DNA of 64,000 nt from CAVYGM01 sp963768025 (GCA_963768025.1 CAVYGM010000026.1:372001-436000), one strand, 5' to 3'; numbered from the stretch's first letter, positions 38,596-48,563 are shown. Translations and numbers: made by a program. The notes: generated from the sequence alone by a model not told the origin.

Positions 38596-41415
38596 TTGAA
38601 AAAAAACCTACTTCTGCTACTAATGCTCCTGGTTGGAATAGCCGCCCAGGCCCAGACTTCCGGCCGATTTACCATTAAAGGTACCCTGGTAGATTCCGCT
38701 GGTGCGCCACTGCCTGCGGCCACCGTCATGCTACTCATGCCGAAGGATTCGGCGTTGGTGAGCTTTGGCCGTACCGACGATCAGGGGCTCCTCGAATTCA
38801 AAAATGTGAAACGCAGCCCCTACCTGCTGAAAATTTCGTACGTGGGCTACCTACCCTACGAACAAAAGGTGGAACCAACCGACGACCCCATCACCGATGT
38901 AGGAAAGATCCAACTGAAAATGCTCAACCAGGATTTGTTTGAGGTGGTGATCAAAACGGCCCGCGCTCCGTTGAGTATCAAAGGGGATACCGTTGAGTAC
39001 AATGCCAGCTCCTTCAAGGTACCTCCCGGCTCCACCGTGGAAGACCTCCTGCGGCGGCTTCCGGGCATGCAGGTGGAGCAGGATGGGTCCATTCGGGCGC
39101 AGGGCCAGGAAGTAAAACGCGTCACGGTAGACGGCAAGCGTTTTTTTGGGGATGACCCCAAGATGGCTACCAAAAATCTACCCGCCGAAGCGATTTCAAA
39201 AGTGCAGGTGTTTAACGGGAAATCGGAACAGGCGAGGCTGACCGGTATTGAAGATGGAAAACAGGAAAAAACCCTAAACCTGGAATTGAAAGACAGCCAC
39301 AAAAAGGGTGGTTTCGGAAAGGCCACCGTAGGAGCTGGTACCGATAACCGGGTTGAGGGCAAGGTAAACTACAACCGATTCAATGACAAACAGCAGTTTG
39401 CGATAATTGGCCTGGGAAACAACACCAATCAGACGGGCCTATCCTGGGACGATTACCAGGATTTCAGGGGTAGTCAGTCCTTTAACTGGGGAGAGGATGG
39501 GGATTTTGGGTTCAGTAGTGGGGGAGGGATTCGCTTTATTTCCTTTGATGAAGATGAGCAGAGTCTCACCATTCAGCCGGGGGGAAATCAGAGCCGGGGA
39601 TTTAGTAAAAACTGGGCCGGTGGCGCGAACTACAACTATGACAATAAAAAGACAAAGTTCAGCTCCAACTATTATTTCAACCAAACCGATCAGGTACAAG
39701 ATGCTTTTACCTTGAAGGAGAGCATCCTGAGTGCAAGCTCCTTTACCACCAATGACAACAATAGCCGGAACAACCTGAATACCAACCACCGGGGAGGCAT
39801 CCGGCTGGAACAGAAGCTAGACTCCCTCAACTCACTGGTGATCATCAGCAATGCCCGCTTTGGTCGGGGAGATACCCGTTATTCTAGTTTTCAGCAATTT
39901 TTCAGAGGAGCCAATACCCTCGCTACCCAGGCTGATATCAATAACGATAGTCGTTTCAATTCCTTCGCCATGGGAAACACGGCCCTGTACCGCCATAAGT
40001 TTGCCAAAAAGGGGCGCAATTTTGCCGCGAGTGTAGGCCACAACGTAAACAATACCGACGGTGAGGCCAATCAGCGGTCAACAAATCAGTTTTACGAAGG
40101 TAGTGAGGACCCGCGCGTGGTGGCCATCAACCAAAACAATATGACCAACAGCCTGAGGACCCAGTTTAAGGGTAGTCTGCTGTATATTGAACCTTTTGCC
40201 AAAAAGTTTTTTATCGAAACATTCTACAATTTTAGCTTGCGGGAGGACGAAGTCGATCGGGATGTATTCGATATCAACGATTCGAATAGAAGCCGCAATA
40301 CCCAGCTAAGCCGGTACTACACCAATCAAATCGCCTACAACCGGTTGGGTACCAGTGTGCGTTTTTCGAACAAAGGGTTGAACCTATCCCTAGGGGTAGC
40401 CGCCATGCAATTTGACCTGAAAGGAGAATTTGCCCAGGATCAAACGGCCTCGGGATTCAGTTCCGTATCCCGGAGGTTTCAGCGCTTGACCCCCAACGCG
40501 AGCCTCAATTATGACCTGAAAAATAATCGGTACGTGTATTTCGGGTACGACATGAACGTAAACGAACCACCCATTCGGGACTTGCAACCGATTGTGGATA
40601 ACAGCAATCCATTGTTTATCCGGGAGGGCAATCCAAACCTCGTACCGCAGTCGAGTCACCAGGTGAGGGGCGGCTTCAATTATTTCAATCCCGGTAATTT
40701 TACCCAGTTCTTTACCTCCCTCTATTACAATTACAATGTGAACCAAATTGTGTACAACCAGCAGATTGATGAAAACCTGATTACGCGCAGCCGTCCGATC
40801 AACATCACCGGCGGGGACAACCTGGGAGGGTACATGAACTATGGCTTTCCTTTGAAAAAGACCAAGAGTACCCTGGGCATCAACTCCTCGGTTAATTTGA
40901 GTAAAAATCTGATCTACGTAAATGACATATTGAATCAGACCAAATCGAATAGCTATCGGGTCGGTACCAACCTGAGTTTAACGCCAAGTGACAAATTCAC
41001 TCTGTACGCAAATGCTAGTTGGAATATTACTAATACCAGTTATTCCTTGAATACGAGCCAAAATCAGAAAATAATAAATAACTCGTACGGAGCCGAAATG
41101 AACTTTAAATTACCGGCTGAGGTGTATTTTTCCAGCCGATTTAATCTGAATACCTACGTTAATGACCGGTTTGGTTTCGATCGCAAACAGCCCATTTTGA
41201 ACCTGTCGCTTTACAAAATAATGCTGAAAAATAAGAAAGGAGAAGTGCGGGTATCGGCCTACGACGTATTCAATCAAAACAAAGGAATCCGGCAATTTGC
41301 TTCCCAAAATTTTGTGACAACCGAACAGGTAAACACCCTGGCTCGGTACTTTATGCTGAGCTTTACGTACAATATGCGGGGCATCACCGGGAATATACGT
41401 CGGAATGGTTACTAA
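38596..41415 (+). CDS. Outer membrane beta-barrel protein, TonB-dependent-receptor-like
   Basis: 939 residues. TTG start at 38596 gives a proper signal peptide (MKKNLLLLLMLLVGIAAQAQ); the nearest ATG would remove the positive N-terminus. A carboxypeptidase regulatory-like domain follows (about 25-105: DSAGAPLPAATVMLLMPKDS), then a plug-like segment (PGSTVEDLLRRLPGMQVEQD, VTVDGKRFFGDDPKMATKNL) and a barrel of the OMP_b-brl_3 type with many Asn/Tyr-rich strands to the end. No clear TonB box. Together with the GLPGLI gene just downstream it is a recurrent Bacteroidota pair of unknown role, perhaps uptake or export at the outer membrane. Confidence 0.85.
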   Translation: MKKNLLLLLMLLVGIAAQAQTSGRFTIKGTLVDSAGAPLPAATVMLLMPKDSALVSFGRTDDQGLLEFKNVKRSPYLLKISYVGYLPYEQKVEPTDDPITDVGKIQLKMLNQDLFEVVIKTARAPLSIKGDTVEYNASSFKVPPGSTVEDLLRRLPGMQVEQDGSIRAQGQEVKRVTVDGKRFFGDDPKMATKNLPAEAISKVQVFNGKSEQARLTGIEDGKQEKTLNLELKDSHKKGGFGKATVGAGTDNRVEGKVNYNRFNDKQQFAIIGLGNNTNQTGLSWDDYQDFRGSQSFNWGEDGDFGFSSGGGIRFISFDEDEQSLTIQPGGNQSRGFSKNWAGGANYNYDNKKTKFSSNYYFNQTDQVQDAFTLKESILSASSFTTNDNNSRNNLNTNHRGGIRLEQKLDSLNSLVIISNARFGRGDTRYSSFQQFFRGANTLATQADINNDSRFNSFAMGNTALYRHKFAKKGRNFAASVGHNVNNTDGEANQRSTNQFYEGSEDPRVVAINQNNMTNSLRTQFKGSLLYIEPFAKKFFIETFYNFSLREDEVDRDVFDINDSNRSRNTQLSRYYTNQIAYNRLGTSVRFSNKGLNLSLGVAAMQFDLKGEFAQDQTASGFSSVSRRFQRLTPNASLNYDLKNNRYVYFGYDMNVNEPPIRDLQPIVDNSNPLFIREGNPNLVPQSSHQVRGGFNYFNPGNFTQFFTSLYYNYNVNQIVYNQQIDENLITRSRPINITGGDNLGGYMNYGFPLKKTKSTLGINSSVNLSKNLIYVNDILNQTKSNSYRVGTNLSLTPSDKFTLYANASWNITNTSYSLNTSQNQKIINNSYGAEMNFKLPAEVYFSSRFNLNTYVNDRFGFDRKQPILNLSLYKIMLKNKKGEVRVSAYDVFNQNKGIRQFASQNFVTTEQVNTLARYFMLSFTYNMRGITGNIRRNGY

Positions 41416-41450
41416 TGGATACTAAAAATATATATAGACACGTAATTTTT

Positions 41451-42197
41451 ATGAAAAAAATCATAATTCTATTTTTTATCTTTCTTGCAACCAGCTCCTT
41501 CGCCCAACAAATGGAAGGGGTTGTTACCTACGAACGGGTGTATCATTGGTCCCAGATTTATTCCCGACTGGATTACCTGAGTCAGGAAGAAAAAGACCGG
41601 ATAAAACTTACCTGGGGAAATGACGACGAAGATAAAACAAAAATGAAGCTCGTGTTTAGTCCTACCAAGAGCCGGTACACCTACGAGAGCGAACAAGCGA
41701 GCACCGACGATGGGCGGTACAGTTGGCGGCAGCGGGAATTTCAGATTTTTAGGGACTTTGAACAGGAGAAGAAAACTGAGTTAATCGAAATGCTGGGAAA
41801 GACCTATATCATAGAGGATAGCCTGCAAGCCCCCCGCTGGAAGATTTTGAATCAGATCAAGGATGTAAACGGCCACGTTTGTATGCTAGCGGTAACCGAA
41901 GATACCATCAAAAAGCAAAAAGTGGCTGCCTGGTTCGCCCATGATCTTCCGGTTCCGGCGGGCCCGGAACAATATTTCGGCCTACCCGGCATGATCATGG
42001 AACTTGATCTGAATGAGGGGGATGTCGTGATTACGGCCATAAAAGTAGACTTAAAACCCGTGGGGGAGGAGTTAGCCTTGCCCAAAAAATTAAAAGGAAA
42101 AAAGCTGAATGAAAAAGCATACAAAGAGTTACTTTGGACTCACATTTCGGATAGTATGAAGTCACGAAGGAATCCGTATTGGTCTATTCCGTATTAG
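41451..42197 (+). CDS. GLPGLI family protein
   Basis: 248 residues from the ATG at 41451 (signal peptide MKKIIILFFIFLATSSFAQ); the frame opens 12 codons earlier but lacks signal-peptide features. The family's name motif appears as YFGLPGMIMELDL, preceded by AWFAHDLPVPAGPEQ, and the N-terminus EGVVTYERVYHWSQI is typical. Periplasmic or surface protein always seen near the large carboxypeptidase-domain barrel protein, as here, 35 bases downstream. Function unknown. Very long terminator follows. Confidence 0.9.
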   Translation: MKKIIILFFIFLATSSFAQQMEGVVTYERVYHWSQIYSRLDYLSQEEKDRIKLTWGNDDEDKTKMKLVFSPTKSRYTYESEQASTDDGRYSWRQREFQIFRDFEQEKKTELIEMLGKTYIIEDSLQAPRWKILNQIKDVNGHVCMLAVTEDTIKKQKVAAWFAHDLPVPAGPEQYFGLPGMIMELDLNEGDVVITAIKVDLKPVGEELALPKKLKGKKLNEKAYKELLWTHISDSMKSRRNPYWSIPY

Positions 42198-42218
42198 TAA
42201 AGTATCCTACTAGCTAGG

Positions 42219-42281
42219 AGCACAAACGCAGAATTAGCGGAAGTTACAACTTCCGCTAATTCTGCGTTTGTGCTTTTTTTT
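42219..42281 (+). terminator. Extra-long perfect terminator hairpin
   Basis: Arms 42219-42245 and 42248-42274 are perfect complements over 27 bp with only two bases between them, followed by T8. Far longer than needed for termination. Confidence 0.9.
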
Positions 42282-42368
42282 GCGGTTATTAAGTAGCTGA
42301 ATATTCTATTTGGCACAATATTTTATGAGTATTATTAAAAAAAATATGTCTTTTAATTTTGTTCATAC

Positions 42369-42376
42369 TAATTTTG
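42369..42376 (+). promoter_or_regulatory. Candidate -7 element of the OmpA gene
   Basis: TAATTTTG matches the Bacteroidota -7 consensus TAnnTTTG fully; no good -33 box is seen at the proper distance. The ATG is at 42481, giving a leader of about 100 bases. Confidence 0.4.
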
Positions 42377-42480
42377 CGGTTCAGAATAAAAGAGTTCGTT
42401 ACCCATTCTTTTTGCGAATTCCGGAAATGAATTTTTCAATAACCCTAATAATTTAAATTTTCCATAAACTAACTTACCTC

Positions 42481-43368
42481 ATGCAAAAAACAATTCTTGC
42501 AATCTCTTTATTGTTCGTGCTGGGCTCTTGTGCCAGTAAGAAAAAAATGTTGGCAGTCCAAAATGAAAGAGACCAAATTCAGTTGATGTTAGATAAGGCC
42601 AAGACCGATCTGACCGACTGCGATGGCAAAGTAGCTAAACTGAATACCGATTTAAGATCCGCTCAGAACGACCTGACTACCCGGAATGCCCGCGTAAAAG
42701 AACTGGAAGATCAGGTGGATTTTATGAAAAAGAACAACAACGCACTTTTGGATCGGATGTCTGATCTTTCGGTAATTAGCCGTGAAGGTGCTGAGAGTAT
42801 CAAAAAATCCATGGATATGATGTATAGCCAAGGTAACTATATTAAAGACTTGAATACCAGCATCCAGCGGAAGGATTCACTCAACATGGCGTTGGTAATG
42901 AACCTGAAGCGTTCGCTACAGGATGTTAGTGACGAAGACGTTCAAATTGAAGTTAAGAAAGGGGTGGTCTACGTATCACTTTCGGATAAAATGCTCTTTA
43001 ACCTAGGCAAATTCGACCTGACTCCCCAAGCCGAAACGGTACTGGGCAAGGTTGCTAAAATCTTGAACGATTACAAAGAAATCGAAATCCTGGTGGAAGG
43101 CCACACGGATAACGTTCCCTTTGCCAGCGGGAACTTGGCCGACAACTGGGACCTGAGCGTAAAGCGCGCTACCTCGGTGGTTCGTACCCTGCAAAGCAAG
43201 TACGGAGTAGCTGCTAGCCGCATGATTGCCGGTGGCCGTGGCGAGTACATGCCTAAGGTGGACAACACCTCCAAGGAAAGCCGTAGCATGAACCGTCGTA
43301 CGGAGATCATCATCACGCCTAAGCTGGATCAATTCTTTGATTTGTATACTCCACAGGCAGAGAAGTAA
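42481..43368 (+). CDS. OmpA-family lipoprotein
   Basis: 295 residues. Lipobox VLGSC (Cys17). Residues about 25-95 form a coiled coil (NERDQIQLMLDKAKTDL..., RVKELEDQVDFMKKNNN). The C-terminal OmpA/MotB domain (about 160-280) binds peptidoglycan: SDKMLFNLGKFDLTPQAE, ILVEGHTDNVPF with the Asp that contacts diaminopimelate, NWDLSVKRATSVV and SMNRRTEIIITP. It tethers the outer membrane to the cell wall. Single gene with terminator. Confidence 0.9.
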   Translation: MQKTILAISLLFVLGSCASKKKMLAVQNERDQIQLMLDKAKTDLTDCDGKVAKLNTDLRSAQNDLTTRNARVKELEDQVDFMKKNNNALLDRMSDLSVISREGAESIKKSMDMMYSQGNYIKDLNTSIQRKDSLNMALVMNLKRSLQDVSDEDVQIEVKKGVVYVSLSDKMLFNLGKFDLTPQAETVLGKVAKILNDYKEIEILVEGHTDNVPFASGNLADNWDLSVKRATSVVRTLQSKYGVAASRMIAGGRGEYMPKVDNTSKESRSMNRRTEIIITPKLDQFFDLYTPQAEK

Positions 43369-43389
43369 TCTGAACATTCTTTCACAAAT

Positions 43390-43422
43390 AAGCCCGTCCA
43401 TTGGTTTGGATGGGCTTTTTTT
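43390..43422 (+). terminator. Intrinsic terminator
   Basis: 11-bp stem with one G-U pair (43390-43400 and 43407-43417), then T-run; 21 bases after the OmpA stop and just ahead of the convergent phosphotriesterase gene. Confidence 0.85.
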
Positions 43423-43426
43423 GTTG

Positions 43427-44434
43427 TTAGCTTCTTCGAATGGATATACCAAAAGCCTCGGCGGGATTTTTGACCAGAAGCTGATTGTAATCAGCGGTAG
43501 TGAAGCCTGCCTTCACTAAAAGGGGCCACACCTCATCAAAAAAGTGAGTATACCCTTGAAATTCCTTCATGGGGTTGGCTTCCCCCGGTCGGTACCATCC
43601 GGCATCGTGCGAGACCAGTACCTGCTGCAGCAACCCACTGTCTTTGAGCTGGACAAGCCAGGTGGCATAGTTCTCGAAATCTCCCCAACCCATCCCGTCC
43701 AAACTTACCCAGGTACCTTGCCGGGCGGCCGTCTGGTACGTTGCCTTGTTTGCCTCGGCTTGTGCGTGCACCCACACAAAGGCCGACGGATGTACCCCCA
43801 TTTCTTTAAGGAGGGCTAGTTCTTCAAAGGCTGGTTGGGCAGGTCCGGTATGGGAACATATCGTGAGGCCGGTTTCTAGGTGAGTCAATGCCGCAGCTCG
43901 TACGAGCTTCTGATGCAAGGGAGACAGCGCCCCGTTCATAACGCCAATTTTAATAAAGCCAGGCCGGACATCCGTCTCGTCGATTCCTTTTTCAAACTCC
44001 CGGATCCAGCGTCGGGCCAGTTGGCGATCAGTTTCGGTAAAGGCCCAGAAGGGGAGGTACTTGTTTTGGGCTGCCCCATAATAGCCCGTGTTGGTCAGGA
44101 TATGGAGCCCACTCTCCTGTGAAATTTCGCGTAGCAAGTGAGCGTCTCTGCCCAAAAAGGCCGGGGTACAGTCGAGGATGGATTGCACCCCGGCCTTTTT
44201 TGCTTCCTGTAGGTAGGGGAGTACCGACTCCCGTACTTTTTTTCGATCCCAGCGGGCGGAGGAAATTTTATCCGCTCCGATAAAGTCTACCAAAATATGC
44301 TCATGAATGAGGGTAGTGCCCAAATCGGCCAGCGATATCTCACCAAGTACCGTCATGATTTTATTCTCCAACTGGAATAGATTCCACGGTATTGGGGCTA
44401 CCAGGCATGCTTTCAGAAAATTTCTACGTCTCAT
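43427..44434 (-). CDS. Phosphotriesterase-family metal-dependent hydrolase
   Basis: 335 residues. The N-terminus MRRRNFLKACLVAPIPW has a twin-arginine pattern, so it may be exported folded. Amidohydrolase TIM-barrel of the phosphotriesterase family: HEH in LIHEHILVDF, bridging Lys in GFIKIGVMNG, His in ICSHTG, His in VWVHAQ and Asp in LVSHDAGW, all six metal ligands. Substrates of the family range from lactones to phosphotriesters; the homologues in Bacteroidota are uncharacterised. Convergent with the OmpA gene. Confidence 0.9.
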   Translation of the reverse strand: MRRRNFLKACLVAPIPWNLFQLENKIMTVLGEISLADLGTTLIHEHILVDFIGADKISSARWDRKKVRESVLPYLQEAKKAGVQSILDCTPAFLGRDAHLLREISQESGLHILTNTGYYGAAQNKYLPFWAFTETDRQLARRWIREFEKGIDETDVRPGFIKIGVMNGALSPLHQKLVRAAALTHLETGLTICSHTGPAQPAFEELALLKEMGVHPSAFVWVHAQAEANKATYQTAARQGTWVSLDGMGWGDFENYATWLVQLKDSGLLQQVLVSHDAGWYRPGEANPMKEFQGYTHFFDEVWPLLVKAGFTTADYNQLLVKNPAEAFGISIRRS

Positions 44435-44626
44435 GATAGGGTTGTTTGTGAATGGATTTATTTCAATCGGATGTCAGGCGGTTCCTTAGATTTGGTTTTT
44501 GGATTTCGTGTAAATTACCAGACAGGCTGTGCTATATTCATTTGTTTACTTTAATTTGCTGACACATGCCCACTGCGTGAAAAGCAGGAAAGGTAAGATT
44601 CCAGCCAATGCCAAATTTCTAAAATT

Positions 44627-44634
44627 ATTTTTGT
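44627..44634 (+). promoter_or_regulatory. Candidate -7 element of the dehydratase gene
   Basis: TATTTTTG matches TAnnTTTG; no clear -33 element. The ATG at 44657 is 22 bases downstream. The 222-bp gap to the phosphotriesterase gene holds nothing else that I can identify. Confidence 0.35.
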
Positions 44635-44656
44635 TTGTTCTTGTAAATAGCCTAAA

Positions 44657-45613
44657 ATGCCCCATTCCCAGATCCCAACCTTAGCTGTAATCGAGGCAGC
44701 CCAATGCCGTATTCATCCCTATATTCATCGTACTCCCGTCCTTACCTGCCAGACGCTGAATCAAATCTCCGGGGCTGAAATTTATTTTAAATGCGAAAAT
44801 TTTCAAAAAATTGGGGCTTTCAAAGCCAGGGGAGGAGTCAACGCGGTGCTGAGCATGTCATCAGAGGAACAAGCCAGGGGCATAGCCACTCACTCATCCG
44901 GAAATCACGCCCAGGCGATCGCCTACGCGGCCAGCGTGGTGGGTACCAAGGCCTACATTGTCATGCCCGATAACTCCCCGGACGTAAAGGTGAAAGCTGT
45001 GCGCGGCTATGGGGCGGAGGTGACGTTCTGTGTGAATACCCCCGAAGAACGCGAAAGTACCCTGAAGGCCGTTGTGGCCCGCACCGGGGCAGAGTTTGTG
45101 CATCCTTTCAACGATTATCGGGTCATTGCGGGCCAGGCTACTGCGGCCAAGGAATTAATTGAGGACGTACCCGGAGAGTTTGATGTCATCATGGCACCGG
45201 TTGGCGGCGGCGGACTACTGAGTGGCACTGCCTTGTCTACCCGGTATTTGTCCCCTAACACGAGCGTCATAGCTGGTGAGCCCGAAGGGGCGGCAGATGC
45301 CGTATTGTCTTTCCAGACGGGAAATATAGAGCGGGCGCCCTACGTAAAAACCATCGCAGATGGTCTCCTAACGCCCTTGGGTGATAAAACCCTGCCTATA
45401 ATCCGGGAGTATGTTTCTGAGATCCTGGTTGTTTCGGATGCGGAAATAATTGAGGCAATGCGGCTTATTTGGGAACGAATGAAGATAATAATAGAACCTT
45501 CCTGCGCCGTACCTTTCGCGGCTTTGCTTAAAAATAAAGCTCAATTTTCCGGCAAAAAAGTGGGCATTATCCTGACCGGAGGTAATGTGGACTTGGGACG
45601 ATTGCCGTTTTAA
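44657..45613 (+). CDS. PLP-dependent serine/threonine dehydratase or serine racemase
   Basis: 318 residues. Fold-type II PLP enzyme: Schiff-base Lys in GAFKARGGVNA, substrate loop HSSGNHAQAIAYA, phosphate-binding loop PVGGGGLLSG, and the last block ILTGGNVDL. No C-terminal regulatory ACT domain, so it is the catabolic (TdcB-like) or serine-racemase type, deaminating threonine to 2-oxobutyrate or serine to pyruvate in the cytoplasm. Which amino acid is preferred cannot be told. The enamines it releases are substrates of RidA proteins such as the one at 3799-4173. Single gene. Confidence 0.9.
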   Translation: MPHSQIPTLAVIEAAQCRIHPYIHRTPVLTCQTLNQISGAEIYFKCENFQKIGAFKARGGVNAVLSMSSEEQARGIATHSSGNHAQAIAYAASVVGTKAYIVMPDNSPDVKVKAVRGYGAEVTFCVNTPEERESTLKAVVARTGAEFVHPFNDYRVIAGQATAAKELIEDVPGEFDVIMAPVGGGGLLSGTALSTRYLSPNTSVIAGEPEGAADAVLSFQTGNIERAPYVKTIADGLLTPLGDKTLPIIREYVSEILVVSDAEIIEAMRLIWERMKIIIEPSCAVPFAALLKNKAQFSGKKVGIILTGGNVDLGRLPF

Positions 45614-45621
45614 GACCATAA

Positions 45622-45661
45622 AAAATCGGGAGAATCACCCCAACGGCGATTTTCCCGATTT
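45622..45661. terminator. Bidirectional terminator between convergent genes
   Basis: 14-bp stem with one G-U pair (45623-45636 and 45648-45661) with A-run left and T-run right, serving both the dehydratase (plus) and the TolB-like gene (minus). Confidence 0.8.
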
Positions 45662-45679
45662 ATAGACTTTTCCGTTTTG

Positions 45680-47206
45680 TTAATTTTCTACCTTGTTCAG
45701 ATCAATGGAGGCCGAATTACTTACGAAGGCTACTTTTTTGCTGTCTGGCGACCAGGATGGTGTGTTGATCGTTCCCTGACCTCCGTACACATAAGCAATC
45801 ACCTTAGGCTCGCCACCACTCACGGGCATCATGCGCAGGTACACATGCTTATAGAAGGGATGGTCGCCCGAATTAACCTCCTCCTTCAGAAAGGAAAGGA
45901 AAACGATCGTTTTCCCATCCGGCGAAATGTGCGGGAACCAGTCGTGGAATTCCCCTGACGTGATAGCCTCCTGATTGCTTCCGTCCGCATTCATGCGCCA
46001 TAGTTGCATGGTTCCCGTCCGGTTGGAATTGAAATAGATGTGCTTCCCATCCGGAGAATACTCCGGGCCGTCGTCCAGGCCCTTGGCGGTGGTCAGTTGT
46101 ACCTCGGGTCCACCGGCGGAGGGTACACTATAAATATCGTAGTCGTTGTTTCTGGAACCCGTAAACACCAGATTTTTTCCATCCGGCGACCACCCGTGCA
46201 GGTACGATGGGCCGATGGGGGTAATCTGCTTAGGCGAACCGCCCGATAGGGGCACCGTGTACACAATGGAGCCTCCCAATTCTTTCACGCCACTGCTCAG
46301 GCCGAGCATTTTACCATCAAAGGAAATTACGTGGTCGTTATTATTGTTTTTGACCTCGCCCGTATTAAGCACGGTAGGGGTGCGCCTCGCCAGGTTGAGA
46401 TTATAAATCAATCCGTCACTGTTATAAATGAGGCTCTTCCCGTCCACGGTCCAGTTCGGGGCTTGCAGCGACTTAGGGGAATTGTAAATGATCTGACGGT
46501 CGCCGGTAGCTACATCCAATAATTCGATGCTACTACCCAGGTAGCTACGGTAGGGTACCAGATCACCCGGAGCGGGTACGCTGATCCGTACGTCGCTATA
46601 CACGCCTTTTTCCACCACATCCTTGTTGTGGGACCCTAGCATTAACCCTACGTATACCTCCTCACCCAAATCCAGATTCTGGACTTCCTCCGTCACGAAT
46701 GGTTCGCCAAACTTAGCTACCCGCATGGTGAAGGTATTTCCTTTGCGTTCGAGCTGAATGACATCGGCGTGGGTAATTTTTGATTTAACCTCGTCGGTAT
46801 TGGCGTTAGTAGCCTTACGATACTGCAGGGAAGTAAGGCCATCCCCATGCACCACGGCATTAATTTGGGCCGAATTCCCATCCAGGCTGTTCCGAACCAT
46901 CCAGCCTACCTTGCGGTGGGGATCAACCCCTTTGCCGACGAACTTGGCGCGGGTATGAAGGATGAAATCTCCCTTCATCTTTTTCCACAAATAATGGAAC
47001 TCATCATGGTCGAACCAAATGTTGTAGCCTGCTCCACTCATCTCATATTCGTGGGATTTGGCATTGTATACGGCGGAGCCTGGTTTCACATTTTGCCCAA
47101 TATCCCCGTGTCCGTCAAAAATACCAACTGCCTTATTTTGAGAAAATGATGGCGAAATGCCCCAACATAATAGACCGATACTTAGTACCACTCTTGCTGC
47201 TTTCAT
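45680..47206 (-). CDS. TolB-like PD40 beta-propeller protein with N-terminal lectin-like domain
   Basis: 508 residues with a signal peptide (MKAARVVLSIGLLCWGISPSFS). Residues about 25-215 look like a concanavalin-type domain (SGAGYNIWFDHDEFHYLWKK, VGWMVRNSLDG), the rest is a propeller with PD40 repeats: WTVDGKSLIYNSDG, WSPDGKNLVFTGSR, YSPDGKHIYFNSNR, ISPDGKTIVFLS, WSPDSKKVAFVSN. Such proteins are periplasmic or secreted; a carbohydrate-binding role is plausible but unproven. Single gene. Confidence 0.85.
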   Translation of the reverse strand: MKAARVVLSIGLLCWGISPSFSQNKAVGIFDGHGDIGQNVKPGSAVYNAKSHEYEMSGAGYNIWFDHDEFHYLWKKMKGDFILHTRAKFVGKGVDPHRKVGWMVRNSLDGNSAQINAVVHGDGLTSLQYRKATNANTDEVKSKITHADVIQLERKGNTFTMRVAKFGEPFVTEEVQNLDLGEEVYVGLMLGSHNKDVVEKGVYSDVRISVPAPGDLVPYRSYLGSSIELLDVATGDRQIIYNSPKSLQAPNWTVDGKSLIYNSDGLIYNLNLARRTPTVLNTGEVKNNNNDHVISFDGKMLGLSSGVKELGGSIVYTVPLSGGSPKQITPIGPSYLHGWSPDGKNLVFTGSRNNDYDIYSVPSAGGPEVQLTTAKGLDDGPEYSPDGKHIYFNSNRTGTMQLWRMNADGSNQEAITSGEFHDWFPHISPDGKTIVFLSFLKEEVNSGDHPFYKHVYLRMMPVSGGEPKVIAYVYGGQGTINTPSWSPDSKKVAFVSNSASIDLNKVEN

Positions 47207-47310
47207 GCGATTATCCTGGTAATTGAAGGTGAAAAAACTAAAAGAACTACCTGGTAAAAGCGATGAAAGGTCAGGATGTACCCATCTCTATCTAAATAAA
47301 TCCCGGAGGG

Positions 47311-47973
47311 TCATTCGGCCAGGGCCTGAGAAAGGCTTTTCCAGGATTCGAGCAACCTATTTTGGACTTGTTTCCACTCGGTATCCGAAATACTCTCACC
47401 TTTTTGATCCCGATACAGCATGGCTTCCGTCCGGAGGCGAGCGTATTTTTCGAACTTTTTGGCGGGTAATCCGTACAATTGAGCCGCCACCCTGGCTTGA
47501 AGATCAGCCCATTCAGCCGGGGGATGCCTCACTCTTTCCCGCCTCACGATCCACCATTCCAGTTCCAGCTGAGCGGTCTTTTGTGTATCAAATGGATGTA
47601 TGCTTAATGCATTCAATTGGTCGTAATACTTTTCGAGCGGCGTCAGGGCTCGTCGGTACTCCTCTCGTTTGGTGCCATCCTTAAATACAAATGCAGCCTT
47701 CGAGGCATAGGAAGCGATCAAAAAGGAACGCCAGAATGGAGCGTGAGCCTGTTGGCGGGTAAGCTTTGCCAACTGCCAAAATAAAAGCAGCGGCTTCTTT
47801 TCGTAATAGGATTTCCACATCCGGCAGTCTAAGGTAGCTAACGATTTTGGGTCGAACTTTCTAAAATCTACTTTTTTAGGCCGTACCAGGTCCGTACCGA
47901 TCCAGATTAGGAGAACAAGCATAACTAAAATGACAACGGGTACTTTCATGAGGTTTTGCTTGTATGTTTTCAA
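47311..47973 (-). CDS. Membrane-anchored protein of unknown function
   Basis: 220 residues, not recognised. One membrane helix near the N-terminus (VPVVILVMLVLLIWIGTDL, about 11-29), then a highly charged, mainly helical cytoplasmic or periplasmic part rich in Trp, Arg and Lys (MWKSYYEKKPLLLFWQLAKL, LELEWWIVRRERVRHPPAEW). An internal Met at residue 9 is an alternative start. Same strand as the TolB-like gene, 104 bases upstream of it; may share a promoter. Confidence 0.7.
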   Translation of the reverse strand: MKTYKQNLMKVPVVILVMLVLLIWIGTDLVRPKKVDFRKFDPKSLATLDCRMWKSYYEKKPLLLFWQLAKLTRQQAHAPFWRSFLIASYASKAAFVFKDGTKREEYRRALTPLEKYYDQLNALSIHPFDTQKTAQLELEWWIVRRERVRHPPAEWADLQARVAAQLYGLPAKKFEKYARLRTEAMLYRDQKGESISDTEWKQVQNRLLESWKSLSQALAE

Positions 47974-48563
47974 TTATTTTATTCCACTTATTTTCATGGG
48001 TAAATCAATTCATTGTTCGGCCAGACCGACTTTATTATAGTCAATTCTTTTTTGGGAAGCCAGAATAGTTTGATAAAAGAGTTGGGTATCAAAATGCCAG
48101 GCTATCGGTCGAAATAACCCAAAGAACGCTGATACCAAGCCTGCCTGTTGTTGCTATACGTCAAGTAAAGGGGTACCCTATTTTTTGGCTAGGGTACCCT
48201 CTTGTTTGCGATCTCGAATATCCTCGAAAGGAATTACTCACTGTCTATGGTTGAAAAATGGCGAACTAATACCACAGCATTGGTTCTGCTATCGTGCAAT
48301 GTCCGATACGTAGCATTGAAACGAGTTGTCACTTAATCCCATTTGGCAAAAAGGCTATACTGGTCAAAATTATTGATATCAAGAATATTAAAAATTCCTG
48401 GGAAAAACCTTTATTTCGTATTTGTCAATGTATATCATCATTACAGTCAGCCAGATAGCTCGCGAAACCTTGTGCATCCTCCGAGATAATTTTATTGGAG
48501 GCATTGAAAACCTAAAACCATGAGCTTCGGATAATTAAACACTGTTGATAAAGTGTTTGTCAA
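47974..48563. other. Long intergenic region
   Basis: 590 bp between two minus-strand genes. I see no coding frame above about 60 codons, no tRNA and no known motif. The one structure is a hairpin at 48171-48199 (9-bp stem GGGTACCCT/AGGGTACCC with T6 in the loop). Confidence 0.55.
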
